A DNA stretch of 64,000 nt from the NCBI GenBank assembly GCA_022414725.1, contig CM039462.1, positions 114,442,875-114,506,874 on the forward strand. The letters run 5' to 3'. The position numbers were made by a program, and so were the translations under genes. Numbering within the stretch: position 1 is the first letter of the stretch; each line of letters starts with the position of its first letter. Source of the DNA: Microglena sp. YARC (Eukaryota; Chlorophyta; Chlorophyceae; Chlamydomonadales; Chlamydomonadaceae). The notes under the pieces are model-generated. The model saw only the letters and a program-made list of their open reading frames with translations, made no database searches and was not told where the DNA came from. Positions 1-10,277 of this stretch are shown here, piece by piece.

Positions 1-400
1 GTTTACAATTCATAGTGTACATTTTATAGTGTACCTCCATAGTGTACAATTCATAGTGTTCATTTTATAGTGTACCTTCATAGTGTACAATTCATAGTGT
101 ACATTTTATAGTGTACCTTCATAGTGTACAATTTATAGTGTACCTTCATAGTGTACAATTCGTATTGTACATTTTATAGTGTACCTTCATAGTGTACAAT
201 TCATAGTGTACCTTCATATTGTACCTTCATTACAATTCATAGGGTACAATTCAGAGTGTAAAAGTCGTAGTGTACCTTCACTTCAATTCATCAGGTACAA
301 TTCAGACTGTAAAAGTCATAGTGTAGCTTCACTACAATTCAAACGGAACAACTTCATAGTGTGCAATTCAATGTGTAGCTCCCTATGAAAATCTATGCCG
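1..400. repeat. A/T-rich tandem array built on a GTAC/ATAGTGTAC motif
   Basis: Short degenerate units alternate 'aattcatagtgtac', 'attttatagtgtac' and 'cttcatagtgtac'. The array starts at or before the window edge. The same motif in reverse complement fills 27430-27835, so it forms the outer part of a large inverted repeat. No gene is visible; open frames here only reflect the repeat. Confidence 0.9.
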
Positions 401-449
401 CAATCCAGGGGTAGCCAATTAGGCTACAGGGATTCGAGCGCGACCTGTT
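393..449 (+). repeat. Dispersed repeat family F, copy 1
   Basis: Diverged copy of a segment with core CAGGGGTAGGCCAAATAGGC followed by 'taaagggacttgcccaacc'. Other copies are at about 9296, 37903 (plus) and 25858, 27421, 56396 (minus). The CAGGG start resembles hAT termini. Read from the other strand, copies end in TGTAATGTAAC, like a retroposon tail. Confidence 0.6.
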
Positions 450-760
450 GCCATTCCATCACTGCATGGCAACACATGGGGCCAGTGTGAGGTTTCCTAA
501 AATAGTCAAAAATTCAAAATTGAAATGCCCCCCTGAACCCCCGGGGTTTCGTTTCAGGGTTTGGGGGGCAGTGCACTGCATTGGAGACGCATCGATTTTT
601 TTGATTTTTGATATCTAATTTGTGTCTTAGGAAATGTTCTGCAATCCAAACCCTGTATGGCTTCGATACAGCTATGGCTATCGATAATAATATCGGAGGG
701 CCAGTCAATAATGACAGACAATAATGGTACGTTCGAGGTACGATTTCCGGAGGAAGATGC

Positions 761-1436
761 GTCACAGAGGGATGCGTCACGACTTCCGGAGGAAGATGAG
801 AGAGATCCGGCATGGAGCTAGCAAATCCTGAATGTGTCGGAAGTGAGTAAGTGACGCGGAAAATTGGCGCCGCAAAAGCAGGACGACAGAGGCTGGAGTT
901 GAGCTGTCAAAACAGAGGGTGCAGGTGCAGCGTGCAGGTGGCCCCGAACTCGTGTAGTGGCCGAAGCAAGGGTTGTCAACCTCGGAGCTAGGGCCAGGGT
1001 GACAGCGGGGGGTGACAGCGAACGTCTGCGTCTGGGCAAAATACACAGAGCGCGTCACCGGGCTAACTTGCCCAAACCTGCCCCAAATTTAACCCGCATC
1101 TGAACCGACTAGGAATTAAAGCCACGCCTATTAGCATGCTTCTTTCTTTCTTTCCCTACTTTGCCACTTGCCCATTCCCCCCCTAGCATTGAGCTGCTTG
1201 TCCTTGTCACATGAATTCGAATTGCCCAGCTAAACGATGCGCAGCTATGGCAGTCCGGAGCATGGCCTAGTCAGAACACTTCTGCTCCAGCGCATTGGCC
1301 CACACGAGCTCCGATTCAACGACGAACTCGTAGAACGTCACTCTCGATGCTCGAATAGAACTCTGCCTCGTCATTATGAGCGCCAGGTCGTCACTAGAAC
1401 TAGACAGGTAGGTGAACACACCAATAGTCTGAACTA
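761..1436. other. No gene recognised; short direct repeats
   Basis: Unique-looking sequence without a supported gene. 'ttccggaggaagatg' occurs twice (about 747 and 784), flanking 'cgtcacagagggatgcgtcac'. Open frames here are short and show no recognisable domain. Confidence 0.6.
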
Positions 1437-1446
1437 CCAACTTCAC

Positions 1447-1501
1447 AAACACAAACACACACACATGAACACACTCACACACACACATACGCACATACAC
1501 A

Positions 1502-1585
<84 letters not shown>

Positions 1586-1644
1586 TACGCACGTACACAC
1601 ACAAACACACACACATACACACATACACACACACACCACCACCA
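1447..1644. repeat. (CA)n microsatellite
   Basis: Nearly pure ACACAC with a few CATA interruptions. Apparent His/Thr or Cys/Val proteins in all frames are artefacts of the dinucleotide. Confidence 0.95.
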
Positions 1645-2229
1645 CTCCAACCCCATTCCGACTCCGTGCCAACCAACCCCCTGGCCAACCTAACACCAAC
1701 AGAATCGAACACCAAACCCCCATCCAACCCAAGACCAACCCAATCCAACACCAAACCCATATCCAACCCAACTCCAACCCAATCCAACGCAACCCAATCC
1801 ATCCCACTCCAACCGAACCCCAATCCAGGAGAGGGGGATCAGATCGCTCTCCCACCACCACTCAAGCCCCCAGGACCCCCCTCTCATCCAGCCATGTTTC
1901 CTACCAAGGAAGGGCACCTCAGCAACGTCACACAAATACACAAACTACGACCTCCCTAACCCCAACCCAACCCAACCCAACCCAACCCAACCCAACCCAA
2001 CCCAACACCAACCCAATCCAACACCAACCCAATCCAACACCAAATCCATATCCAACCCAGCACCAACCCAATCCAACGCAACCCGATCCATCCCCACTCC
2101 AACCCAACCTCAATCCAGGAGAGGGGGAGAGGCACGCTCTCCCACCACCACCACACGAGCCCCCAGGACCCCCCTCTCTTCTAGTGATGGCTCTTACCAA
2201 GGAAGGATGCCTCAGCAACGCCGATCAGG
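1640..2229. repeat. Two tandem copies of a ~290-bp unit with AACCC/ATCCAACACC subrepeats
   Basis: Each copy has an 'aacccaatccaacacc' subrepeat tract followed by a shared block containing 'tccaggagaggggga', 'gctctcccaccacca', 'cccccaggacccccctctc' and 'taccaaggaagg' (about 1824-1925 and 2114-2222). The second copy opens with an (ACCCA)n run at 1963-2004. Confidence 0.85.
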
Positions 2230-2617
2230 CGAGGGGCTACAATCGGGTGCCTCAGCCTCCAGCCCACTGCCAGCTAGGTCATACTCAGCCTCACCAGGGC
2301 TGGCAGCAGGCTCACCAAAAGGAATAGCGGGGGCAGAGGAGGAGAAAGAAATGTACCCAGAGGCCATCAGGTGATGATTGATTATTATTGTTGCTGCTAT
2401 TGTTGCTGCTGCTGCTGCTGCTACCATGGTTGTTGTTGGTGGTGGTAGTTATGGTGGTGGTGGTAGCGGTGGTTGGGGCAGCACTCTACAGCCCCAGCCT
2501 CACCAGCAGGGCTGCCAGCAGGCTCACCGAAAGGAAGAGCGGGGGCAGAGGAGGAGAAAGAAATGTACCCAGAGGCCATCAGGTGATAATTTATTATTAT
2601 TTATGTTGCTGCTATGG

Positions 2618-2676
<59 letters not shown>

Positions 2677-2835
2677 ATGTTGTTGTTGTTGGTGATTGTG
2701 ATGGTGATAGTGGTGGGGCAGCACTCAACAGCCTCAGCCTTCGCCAGCAGCCTTCAGCTGGCTCACCAAAAGGAAGAGCGGGAGCAGAGAAAGAGCAAGA
2801 AATGTACCCAGAGGCCATCAGGTGATGATTGATTA

Positions 2836-2873
<38 letters not shown>

Positions 2874-3521
2874 GTTTTTGTTGGTGGTGGTAGTAATGGT
2901 GGCAGTGGTAGCGGTGGTTGGGGCAGCACTCTTCAGCCTCAGCCTCACCAAGGCTGCCAGCAGGCGTGCCGAAAGGAAGAGTGAGAGCAGAGGAGGAGAA
3001 AGAAATGTACCCAGAGGTTATCAGGTGATGATTGATTATTGTTGCTGCTGCTTCTGCTGCTGCTGCTGCTATGGTTGTTGATGCTGGTGGTGGTGGTGGT
3101 GGTGGTGGTAGTAATGGTGGTAGTGGTAGCGGTGGTTGGGGCAGCACTCTTCAGCCTCAGCCTCACCAGGGCTGCCAGCAGGCGTGCCGAAAGGAAGAGC
3201 GGGAGCAGAGGAGGAGAAAGAAATGTACCCAGAGGTTATCAGGTGATAATTGATTATTCGTATTGTTGCTGCTTCTGCTTTTGCTGCTGCTATGGTTGTT
3301 GGTGGTGGTGGTAGTTATGGTGGTAGTGGTAGCGGTGGTTGGAGCAGCACTCTACAGCCTTAGCCTCACTAGGGCTGTCAGCAGGCTCACCAAAAGGAAG
3401 AGCGGGAGCAGAGAAAGAGCAATAAATGTACCCAGGCCATACGGTTATGATTGATTATTGTTGCTGCCGTTGCTGCTGCTGCTGCTGCTGCTGCTGCCAT
3501 GGTTATTTTTGTTGCTGTTGA

Positions 3522-3564
<43 letters not shown>

Positions 3565-3760
3565 ATGTTGTTGTTGGTAGTGATGGTGGTGGTGATGGTG
3601 GTAGTGGTAGTGGTGGTTGGGGCAGCACTCTACAGCCTCAGCCTCACCCCAGCTGCCAGCAGGCTTGACAAAAGGAAGAGCAGGAGCAGAGGAGGAGAAA
3701 GAAATGTACACAGGCCATACGGTTATGATTGATTATTGTTGCTGCTGCTGCTGCTGCTGC
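2230..3760. repeat. Seven ~200-280 bp tandem units with embedded TTG/CTG/GTG trinucleotide tracts
   Basis: The conserved part of each unit contains 'gggcagcactctacagcc', 'gctgccagcaggctcacc', 'aaaggaagagcgggagcag' and 'gaaatgtacccagaggcc'. The junction 'aaatgtacccag' recurs near 2346, 2559, 2799, 3002, 3218, 3424 and 3700. Between these blocks, (TTG)n, (CTG)n and (GTGGTA)n tracts vary in length and account for the unit-size variation. Long Leu, Val, Gln or Asn runs in translation are trinucleotide artefacts. The block may derive from an exon, but no consistent frame is kept across copies. Confidence 0.85.
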
Positions 3761-3850
3761 TGCGGGTGCTAGTGTTGCGGCTTCTGCTTCGGCTGCTGCT
3801 AATACTGCTGCTGCTGCAAATACATCTGCTGCTGCTGCTGCTGCTGCTTG
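3735..3850. repeat. (CTG)n-rich trinucleotide tract
   Basis: Interrupted GCT/CTG runs end the preceding array and lead into 3860-3900, where unit structure is lost. Confidence 0.85.
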
Positions 3851-3899
3851 TATGTGGATTAAGATTACAATTACACAGCTATTCGTAATGCAAAAGCGC

Positions 3900-5395
3900 A
3901 TCCATACCCAGCCTGCCATCATGGCCCCCATCCACCCACCCCACCACCCAGCCACCCAACCACCCGCCCCCACCCAGATCCTGTGCCCTCCCGGTGCCCC
4001 ACCTCCCCCCAACCCCACGTACGCTCGAGAAATGACTTACCTAGAGAAGCATGTGCGACTACAGAACGGTTTCCTTGTTAGGCTACGTGTAGCAGCCTCT
4101 AGGCAGCTCCCTTTATGCGTCCTTGGGCCAAACCTGAAGCTAGGTAATGCATCTGGAAGCTGACATGGCATGCATTCTGATACAGCCGAAAGCTTTGGAA
4201 TAGACACAGTGGCTGGCCAACGGAGCTGGCTGGAAGCTGACTTGAGTAGCCCAAAAAGGAAATAGTGACCTCATAACGTCTTTCCATGGCTGAAGCCTTC
4301 AGACAAGCCCATGCATTCCCACCTCGTTCTGATTCGCACCCTCACCCACTCCACCCTCCCCCACCCAGATTCTATGCCCTCCCGGAGCCCCGCCTCCCCC
4401 CACCCCCACATACACTTCAGGAGATGGCTTACCTAGAGGAACTTGTGAGACCACATAACAGATTTTCATGGCTGAAGCCTTCAGACAAGCCCATGCATAC
4501 CCACCTCGTCCTGATTCGCCCCCTCACCCACCCCACCCTCACCCACCCAGATTCTATGCCCTCCCGGAGCCCCGCCTCCCCCCACCCCCACATACGCTTC
4601 AGGAGATGGCTTACCTAGAGGAACTTGTGAGACCACATAAAAAAAATTCATGGCTGAAGCCTTCAGACAAGCCCATGCATACCCACCTCGTCCTGATTCG
4701 CCCCCTCACCCACCCCACCCTCACCCACCCAGATTCTATGCCCTCCCGGAGCCCCGCCTCCCCCCCACCCCCACGTACGCTCGAGGAATAGGCTTACCTC
4801 GAGAAGCATGTGCGGCCCAAGAACGGATTTTCATGGCTGAAGCCTTCAGACAAGCCCATGCATACCCACCTCGTCCTGATTCGCCCCCTAAACCCACCCC
4901 ACCCTCACCCACCCAGATTCTATGCCATCCCGGAGCCCCGCCTCCCCCACCCCCATGTACGCTCGAGGAATAGGCTTACCTCGAGAAGCATGTGCGGCCC
5001 AAGAACGGATTTTCATGGCTGAAGCCTTCAGACAAGCCCATGCATACCCACCTCGTCCTGATTCGCCCCCTAACCCACCCCACCCTCACCCACCCAGATT
5101 CTATGCCCTCCCGGAGCCCCGCCTCCCCCCACCCCCACGTACGCTCGAGGAATAGGCTTACCTCGAGAAGCATGTGCGGCCCAAGAACGGATTTTCATGG
5201 CTGAAGCCTTCAGACAAGCCCATGCATACCCACCTCGTCCTGATTCGCCCCTAACCCACCCCACCCTCACCCACCCAGATTCTATGCCCTCCCGGAGCCC
5301 CGCCTTCCCCCACCCCCACGTACGCTTGAGGAGATGGCTTACCTAGAGAAGCATGTGCGGCCCAAGAACGGATTTCCATGGCTGAAGCCCCCAGC
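3900..5395 (+). repeat. 182-bp tandem array that runs into the start of the Gln-rich gene
   Basis: The anchor 'catggctgaagcc' recurs at 4286, 4468, 4650, 4833, 5015, 5197 and 5378, a period of 181-183 bp, with one diverged unit before 4286. Each unit contains 'acctcgagaagcatgtgcgg', 'cccaagaacgga', 'cacccacccagattctatg' and 'ccctcccggagccccgcc'. The period is not a multiple of three, so frames rotate, yet all stay largely open. The last unit is more diverged and supplies the ATG and first ~20 codons of the gene beginning at 5334, suggesting amplification of an exon and adjacent intron. Confidence 0.88.
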
Positions 5396-5946
5396 CAAGC
5401 CCGTCACTCCCAAGTCAGTTGACAGCCTGGTCCTGGAGGGTCCAGGTAGGCACAATAGTGCTACGGGAAGCTTCCACGGCCAGCTCAGCAACCGGAGCAG
5501 CTTTGTTGGAGTTGGCCTAAACAAGCATGCCAGTCAGCTGAAGAATGCCAGTGGTGCGGGCCTAAGCGGGCAACACAGTCAGAGACACAGTGCCACTGGT
5601 GCGGGCCTAAACGGGCAACACAGTCAGCGAAACAGTGCCAGTGGTGCGGGCCTAAACGGGCAACATAGTGACCGAAATAGTAACAGCGGTACAGGCCTAA
5701 ACGGACAAAATAGTAACCGCATTAGTAACAGTGCTGCAGGCCAGCACGAGGCTGGGAGTCGTCACAGCAGCGCAGCAGGAGGCGCAGGGAGCGGTAGAGG
5801 TGGTGTCAGTGGCTATGCACACGCAGTACCCGCAGGGCTCCAACACGTACCATCACCTCCACCAGTGAAGTACAGAGCTAACCTGCACCAGCGCCACCCA
5901 TACCAGTACTACCCAGACAACTCAGGGGTGAGTGTTGGCTGGGAGC

Positions 5947-5996
<50 letters not shown>

Positions 5997-6055
5997 CTGT
6001 CTACTGTCTGTCTGTATGCTACATTCTTTGTCTGTCTGTCTGTCTACTGTCTGCC

Positions 6056-6091
<36 letters not shown>

Positions 6092-7182
6092 CCGTTTTTT
6101 CTTTTCTCCCTCTTTCTGGTGCTGTCAGCTTTGTTTGTCGTTTGTCTGTTTATCTGTCATTTGTCTGTCTGTCTATCTGCCCAGTACATTCATTATTTCT
6201 TTCTTGTCTCCCTTTTGCAGGCGTATCAACTTTGTCTGTTTACTGTCTGTCTGTCAGTCGGTCGGTCAGTCGGTCGGTCTGTCTATCTGGTAAACAGTAT
6301 TACACAATTGTATGGAGGCCCAGCCGAACAGTAAACATAAACATCTTCATTCAGAACCAAATAAAGGCAGTCTGTCTGTCTTTCCCATTTTGCCTTTTTA
6401 TTTTCTCCCTTTTTCAGGTGTTATCAGCTTTGGTTGTATTGCCAGAGGATGGCGGGGAACCTGAACCATTCATGCCGCTTTTGTACCTGCAATACAAGAA
6501 AGAGCATGAACAGAAGCTCCTCCAACGTCAACAACATCAGCAACAACTACAGCAACAACATCAGCAGCAACAGCAGCAACAACAACAACAACAACAACAG
6601 CAGCAACAACAACAGCAAAAGCCAGGGCTTGAACTGCAGCAGCCGCAAGGGCTCCATCAGCCAGCGCCAGGGCAGCAGCAAGGGCAAGATCAACAGAAGC
6701 AGCAGCAACAACGACAACAGGGGCTGCAGCAAAAACAGCAGCAGGAGGAGCAGCAGATGCAGCAGCAGATGCAGATGCAGCAGCAGCAGCAAGTACCCAG
6801 CCAACCGCAGCAACAGCAGCAGCAATGGTACAATCATCAAGATCAACAACAACAACAGCCAGAACAGGCAGATCCAACTTCAAGCATGGGTCCGATGGGC
6901 TCCAACCTGCAGCTAGCATCGCTACAGACATCTAGACCTGTTGTGAACCAAGCGCCAGCTGCGGCTGCTACACAGCGCCCCATCTCACCACCATCGGCAG
7001 GGTTCTCCAGCCAGCTAGGTCATACACCCCCACTGTTGTCCCCCAGCCCTTTGCAGACTGACAGGGTAGGGTCTACCATGGAGGACAGCAGTAGGGACGG
7101 TAGCCCAGCAGCAGAAGCTTCCTCGAGGCCTGAGCCTGTGCCCCCATCGCGAACTCTGTCAGCTAAGCCTGCAAGGTCGTAA
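5334..7182 (+). CDS. Two-exon Gln-rich protein of unknown function
   Basis: The model has exon 1 at 5334-5927 and exon 2 at 6418-7182, both phase 0, giving about 452 residues. Exon 1 has four diverged 15-residue repeats of the type GAGLNGQHSQRNSAS (roughly residues 68-140), then a Gly/Ser/Pro stretch. Exon 2 starts VLSALVVLPEDGGEPEP, then LLYLQYKKEHEQKLL, a likely helical segment leading into a long polyglutamine tract (about nt 6530-6860) and a Pro/Ser-rich tail ending SAKPARS. The composition is that of a disordered regulatory or scaffold protein, but no enzymatic domain is visible and I assign no function. The ATG at 5334 lies in the last unit of the 182-bp array, so further upstream exons are possible. 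Partial copies of its 3' end follow at 7253, 8785 and 9165. Confidence 0.7.
5928..6417 (+). other. Intron of the Gln-rich gene with (CTGT)n and duplicated 3' splice regions
   Basis: The donor is ggg|gtgagtg at 5928 and the acceptor is tccctttttcag|gtgtta ending at 6417; the flanking reading frames join in phase 0. A (CTGT)n microsatellite fills much of 5945-6090. The acceptor region is present three times: about 6098-6150 (AG lost, 'tttctggtgctgtcag'), 6195-6243 (functional-looking 'cccttttgcag|gcgtatc') and 6393-6443 (used in this model). Using the middle acceptor would lead into the repeat. Confidence 0.75.
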
Positions 7183-7768
7183 GGATTTACCTATAAAAAC
7201 GATGGTCTGCTATACAGGACAGAAGTGAAGGGGTGGCGCATGGCCGTAATCTACCATGGGCGACAGCAGTAGGGACGGTAGCAGCAGAAGCTTCCTCTAG
7301 GCCCAAGCCCCTACCGCCATAGCAAACTCAGTCAGCCAAACCTACAGGATATAAAGGACAATATGCCAGCGGCCTGCTAAGGGAGAAAGTGGATGGCTGA
7401 AGAGGGGGCATGGAATGGGTGCATTGTGCTCATCAAATCTTTCAGCGCTCTTCCCACCTTCACCCTTAGCAGAGGGAGAGTAGGCGGTATGAATGCTTAA
7501 TGTACTCACAAAGGCTTCATATCGTGACCAAAAGCATCAAATGACTGATTTGGTGCTATAATTACAACTTTTTTCACCACGTTGTGAAATACTTAGAACG
7601 GTGATTTGCTATGCTTATATGATGTCCAATGTTTTTTTCAGGTCGACAACTATACCATTCAATCTTTTAAGGAATCCGAATCTGGATTTTAACTATTATT
7701 TCGGGATTAAACTAGAAATGTAACATGTTTTATTTATTTATCCGGGTGTTTTTTTATTCGGGTGTAAT
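7183..7768. other. Downstream region with a partial copy of the gene's last exon
   Basis: 7253-7350 repeats the 3' coding end ('gacagcagtagggacggtag', 'agcagaagcttcctc') in diverged form with a stop. From about 7500 the sequence becomes A/T-rich without a recognisable feature, up to the LINE fragment. Confidence 0.6.
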
Positions 7769-8447
7769 TTGATCACGTGCGAAACATGTAATACTAATCA
7801 TGACTTGCGTTGTGCTCTCCACAAGCTAGGATCCAGTAAAAACATCAACATTTTGGAGGCTGTCGATGTCGAAGGTATTATGTCTGAAGTTTTTGAGTCA
7901 TGGAGGTTTAAGTACCCAAGTGACACCAATGCAGTTAGAGACATCCCTGATGAGAGAAGGGTTGGCTTTAAACGCCTCCGATACCAAAAATGGTTCGCAG
8001 CCAACAGCAATGATGAGAATGGCTTGATTCCCTTTACATCCGCCTTACATAAGCAGGATCAGATTCGTTCTATAGCACAGTTTAGAATGGGTTCCCATTG
8101 GCTGAACACAGAAAGAATGAGGGTGGTGGATAGAGCACACATCCCTCGCTCAATGAGACACTGTCAAATGTGTGGGTTCCAAAAAACTGAGGATGAAATG
8201 CATATGTTTGAGTGCCCTTTTTATAATGATATTCGCCTCCGCTACCAGAATCTGTTTACAGATATTTATAGGCATGTCCATGAGGATACCGACTTAACCG
8301 TATGGAATGTGGAATTCTGCGATTCCACATTCAGAACCTTTATGAATGGAAATGGCACTAAGTCTTTTTGGGAGCAACCTAGCCGACTATCTTTCTACTT
8401 GTAGAAGAGCAAGACAGGAAGCCCTGGACTGCTTAGTGGCACCGTAA
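7769..8447 (+). pseudogene. C-terminal fragment of a LINE reverse-transcriptase polyprotein
   Basis: No RT core is present. What remains is the region after the RT: an alpha-helical stretch with 'RFRMGSHWL', then a zinc-binding motif (CQMCGFQKTEDEMHMFECP, C-x2-C-x8-H-x4-C) followed by a 'YNDIRLRYQNLF' segment. This arrangement is typical of the C-terminus of algal non-LTR polyproteins. The frame opens at 7769 and ends with a stop at 8404. A +1 shift near 8373 gives a better C-terminus (NLADYLSTCRRARQEAL) ending at 8447. The 5' truncation is usual for target-primed reverse transcription. Confidence 0.75.
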
Positions 8448-8721
8448 TTTATTATCCCTTTTTTTTCTTCTTGAGACTTCTCATTTGTTAGCTTCTTACC
8501 TCCGCCACTGTAAGTGGTTGAGATCTGGGTCCTGCTCTAAGGGGTTTAATACCTACGCCACCAAAACGGTGGTTGGGAGTTTGGTTTGTTTGTCCTCGAC
8601 ACACCCCTGATGTAATGGGGTTTTTTGCTTTGTGGGTGCTTTTTCTTTTTGTTTAAAGCACAGAGTCTCATACACCCTCGCGGTGTCAAGTAGACTTTAA
8701 CATGTAATGTAATGTAATGTA
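7769..8721 (+). mobile_element. 5'-truncated non-LTR retrotransposon with (TGTAA)n tail
   Basis: It includes the coding remnant above, a ~250-bp 3' UTR and a terminal 'catgtaatgtaatgtaatg' microsatellite (8701-8721). The tail is the likely 3' end produced during target-primed reverse transcription. The exact 5' junction is not clear; it falls between about 7690 and 7769. Confidence 0.7.
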
Positions 8722-9300
8722 ACTAATGAACACGATTTTGGCCCACGAAAAGTGAACATTTTCGCGGGCCAAAAAGCGATGTAGTTTGGTAGCCCAGCAG
8801 CAGAAGCTTCCTCCAGGCACGAGCCCATACTGCCGTTGCGAACGCTGTCAGCTAAAAAGCTTTAGATCTTAGAACTTGGTTACATGGCTCATCGTCTTGG
8901 ACTTGGTTACATAGCTTCAGTCAGTAATTTGGCTGCTCGCCGTCTTCAGCAGTAAAATATATTTACCAGGAAATTGTAAACTTGGACAAATTGTTTTTCC
9001 TTTCTTTCTTTTCCCTTTTTTCTGCTCACCGTGTTGGACTGCAGCAACAACAAATAAGGTCGTGAAGACCGTTTGCAGTACTGGTGGCGCTCAGTACAGT
9101 AAGGGTCGTACGCCAGCCTGTCGAGGGGCAAAATCGTGAAGACCATTTTATTTACAAGCGCAGGGGAAACAGCGGTAGGGACGGCAGCTCATCAGCAGAA
9201 ACTTCCTCCAGTCCTGAGCCTCTTATTTGTTGCGTCGCAGACGCAGGTTTTGAAACCTGATGCTGGTCATGATGCAGATTTTGAATGGTGTCTATGGATG
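8722..9300. other. Spacer with two more partial copies of the Gln-rich gene's 3' exon
   Basis: 8785-8860 ('tagcccagcagcagaagctt', 'cgaacgctgtcagc') and 9165-9240 ('ggtagggacggcagc', 'agaaacttcctccag') resemble 7090-7170. With 7253-7350 they suggest an old tandem duplication of the last exon, later separated by insertions. No intact reading frame is present. Confidence 0.55.
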
Positions 9301-9390
9301 TATGTTACATTCCAGGGGTAGGCCAAATAGGCTAAAGGGTCTTGTCCAACCGTGATAGGAAGGGCTTAGACAGAAAATAATAGTCTATGT
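9296..9390 (+). repeat. Dispersed repeat family F, copy 2
   Basis: CAGGGG begins at 9313, preceded by 'atgtatgttacattc' and followed by 'taaagggtcttgtccaacc' and 'gataggaagggctta'. It is a close match, in reverse complement, to 25752-25858 over about 90 bp including the flanking 'ttacattc'. Confidence 0.75.
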
Positions 9391-9439
9391 TATCTCGCCG
9401 TGAAAAGGGTGCCAAAAGGTTGCAAACAAGGGTGCCAAA

Positions 9440-9606
9440 CAGGGTAATTCAAAGCGCGCGCTTTTGCGCTTTTGAGCGCTGACTTTTTGACCCCCTCTGC
9501 GCTTTAAGCGCAGTTTTTTGCAACCCCTTGTGGGCGCTGCAAGCAATTTTTGCGCTTTTTGCACTACAAAAAAGCGCTGGCCAATTTAGCCATTTGAAGT
9601 ACCCTG
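9440..9606. mobile_element. hAT-like MITE, copy 1
   Basis: 167 bp from CAGGGTAATTC to GAAGTACCCTG, flanked by a perfect 8-bp direct repeat GTGCCAAA (9432-9439 and 9607-9614). The 8-bp duplication and CAGGG ends are those of hAT elements. The interior is rich in GCGCTTTTTGC/AAAAAGCGC motifs and non-coding. Related copies are at 26527-26706 and 27028-27169. Confidence 0.85.
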
Positions 9607-9671
9607 GTGCCAAAGACCCCCTTAATTTGTGGGGGTAGCCCTATCGTTGCTTTGCTACTAGACAGCAAATT

Positions 9672-10277
9672 ATGGTCCATAGATGTTATTGCGGTACATT
9701 TGTTTTTTTGGGGGTCAGGCAACATTCCAACATTCGAACTTCCGATGTAACTTTCTCGCTGCTCATTTTCCTTCTTAGCATTCGCGTTGCGCATTCGCAT
9801 TCTCCTGCGTCTGCGCTACCGAATGATACCACCTGCTCTCTGTTCCATACAGTTTCGGTCAACTCTTCCCGAAACTGCAACCAAACAGGAGCTCATGCTT
9901 TCGCAGAGGCAATGCTGCTATCGAAGTCGCCGTCTACAACATCTGACGCGACTCGCAGCAACTTCTGTGGTCGCAGGGTGGTAGACGGTTACTTTGACAG
10001 TCAGCTGCGGCTCTGGGCAGTCGGAAGCGTGGATTTCCGGACAGAATGCGTCTCTCCCTGGACTTCCCAACAGGGGGGGATGCGAAGCGCACATTCCTGG
10101 CGCATTCTTGAAGGTCGCTGCCAGGAGCGAAGGCTCCATGCAATCGAGAAACCTACTAACAACCACTTCCCTCCTCCATACAGGTGCCCCAAACAGCTAC
10201 CTGCTTTTTTGAACAAGAAAGACGTGTCCGCCCAGGATTTCGAGAAGCCGGCAATAATAATAAGAAGGAATGCGTGA
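9672..10277 (+). CDS. Open frame of unknown reality (201 codons)
   Basis: The frame carries an N-terminal hydrophobic stretch (FSLLIFLLSIRVAH) but no recognised domain, and overlaps another open frame at 10184-10798 in a different phase. Either could belong to the 5' region of the large LINE that follows, or be chance. I report it only because the stretch is long and not low-complexity. Confidence 0.2.
   Translation: MVHRCYCGTFVFLGVRQHSNIRTSDVTFSLLIFLLSIRVAHSHSPASALPNDTTCSLFHTVSVNSSRNCNQTGAHAFAEAMLLSKSPSTTSDATRSNFCGRRVVDGYFDSQLRLWAVGSVDFRTECVSPWTSQQGGMRSAHSWRILEGRCQERRLHAIEKPTNNHFPPPYRCPKQLPAFLNKKDVSAQDFEKPAIIIRRNA

Larger units (their letters stand above)
1..760 (+). repeat. Left arm of a long interrupted inverted repeat
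   Basis: Four blocks recur in reverse complement near 26-27.8 kb: the GTAC array, the 'ccaggggtagcc' segment at about 405, 'gaggtttcctaaa' near 490 with the following 'gaaatgcc' and 'cagtgcactgcattgg' blocks, and the stretch at about 633-745 ('aaccctgtatgg', 'atcggagggccagt', 'aataatggtacgtt'). The order is preserved, which indicates a true inverted duplication or terminal inverted repeats rather than chance similarity. The outer end may lie left of the window. Confidence 0.75.

Noticed and set aside
2388..2730. Poly-Leu, poly-Val, poly-Asn and poly-Gln proteins
   Set aside because: Trinucleotide microsatellites inside a tandem array; no conserved frame between units.
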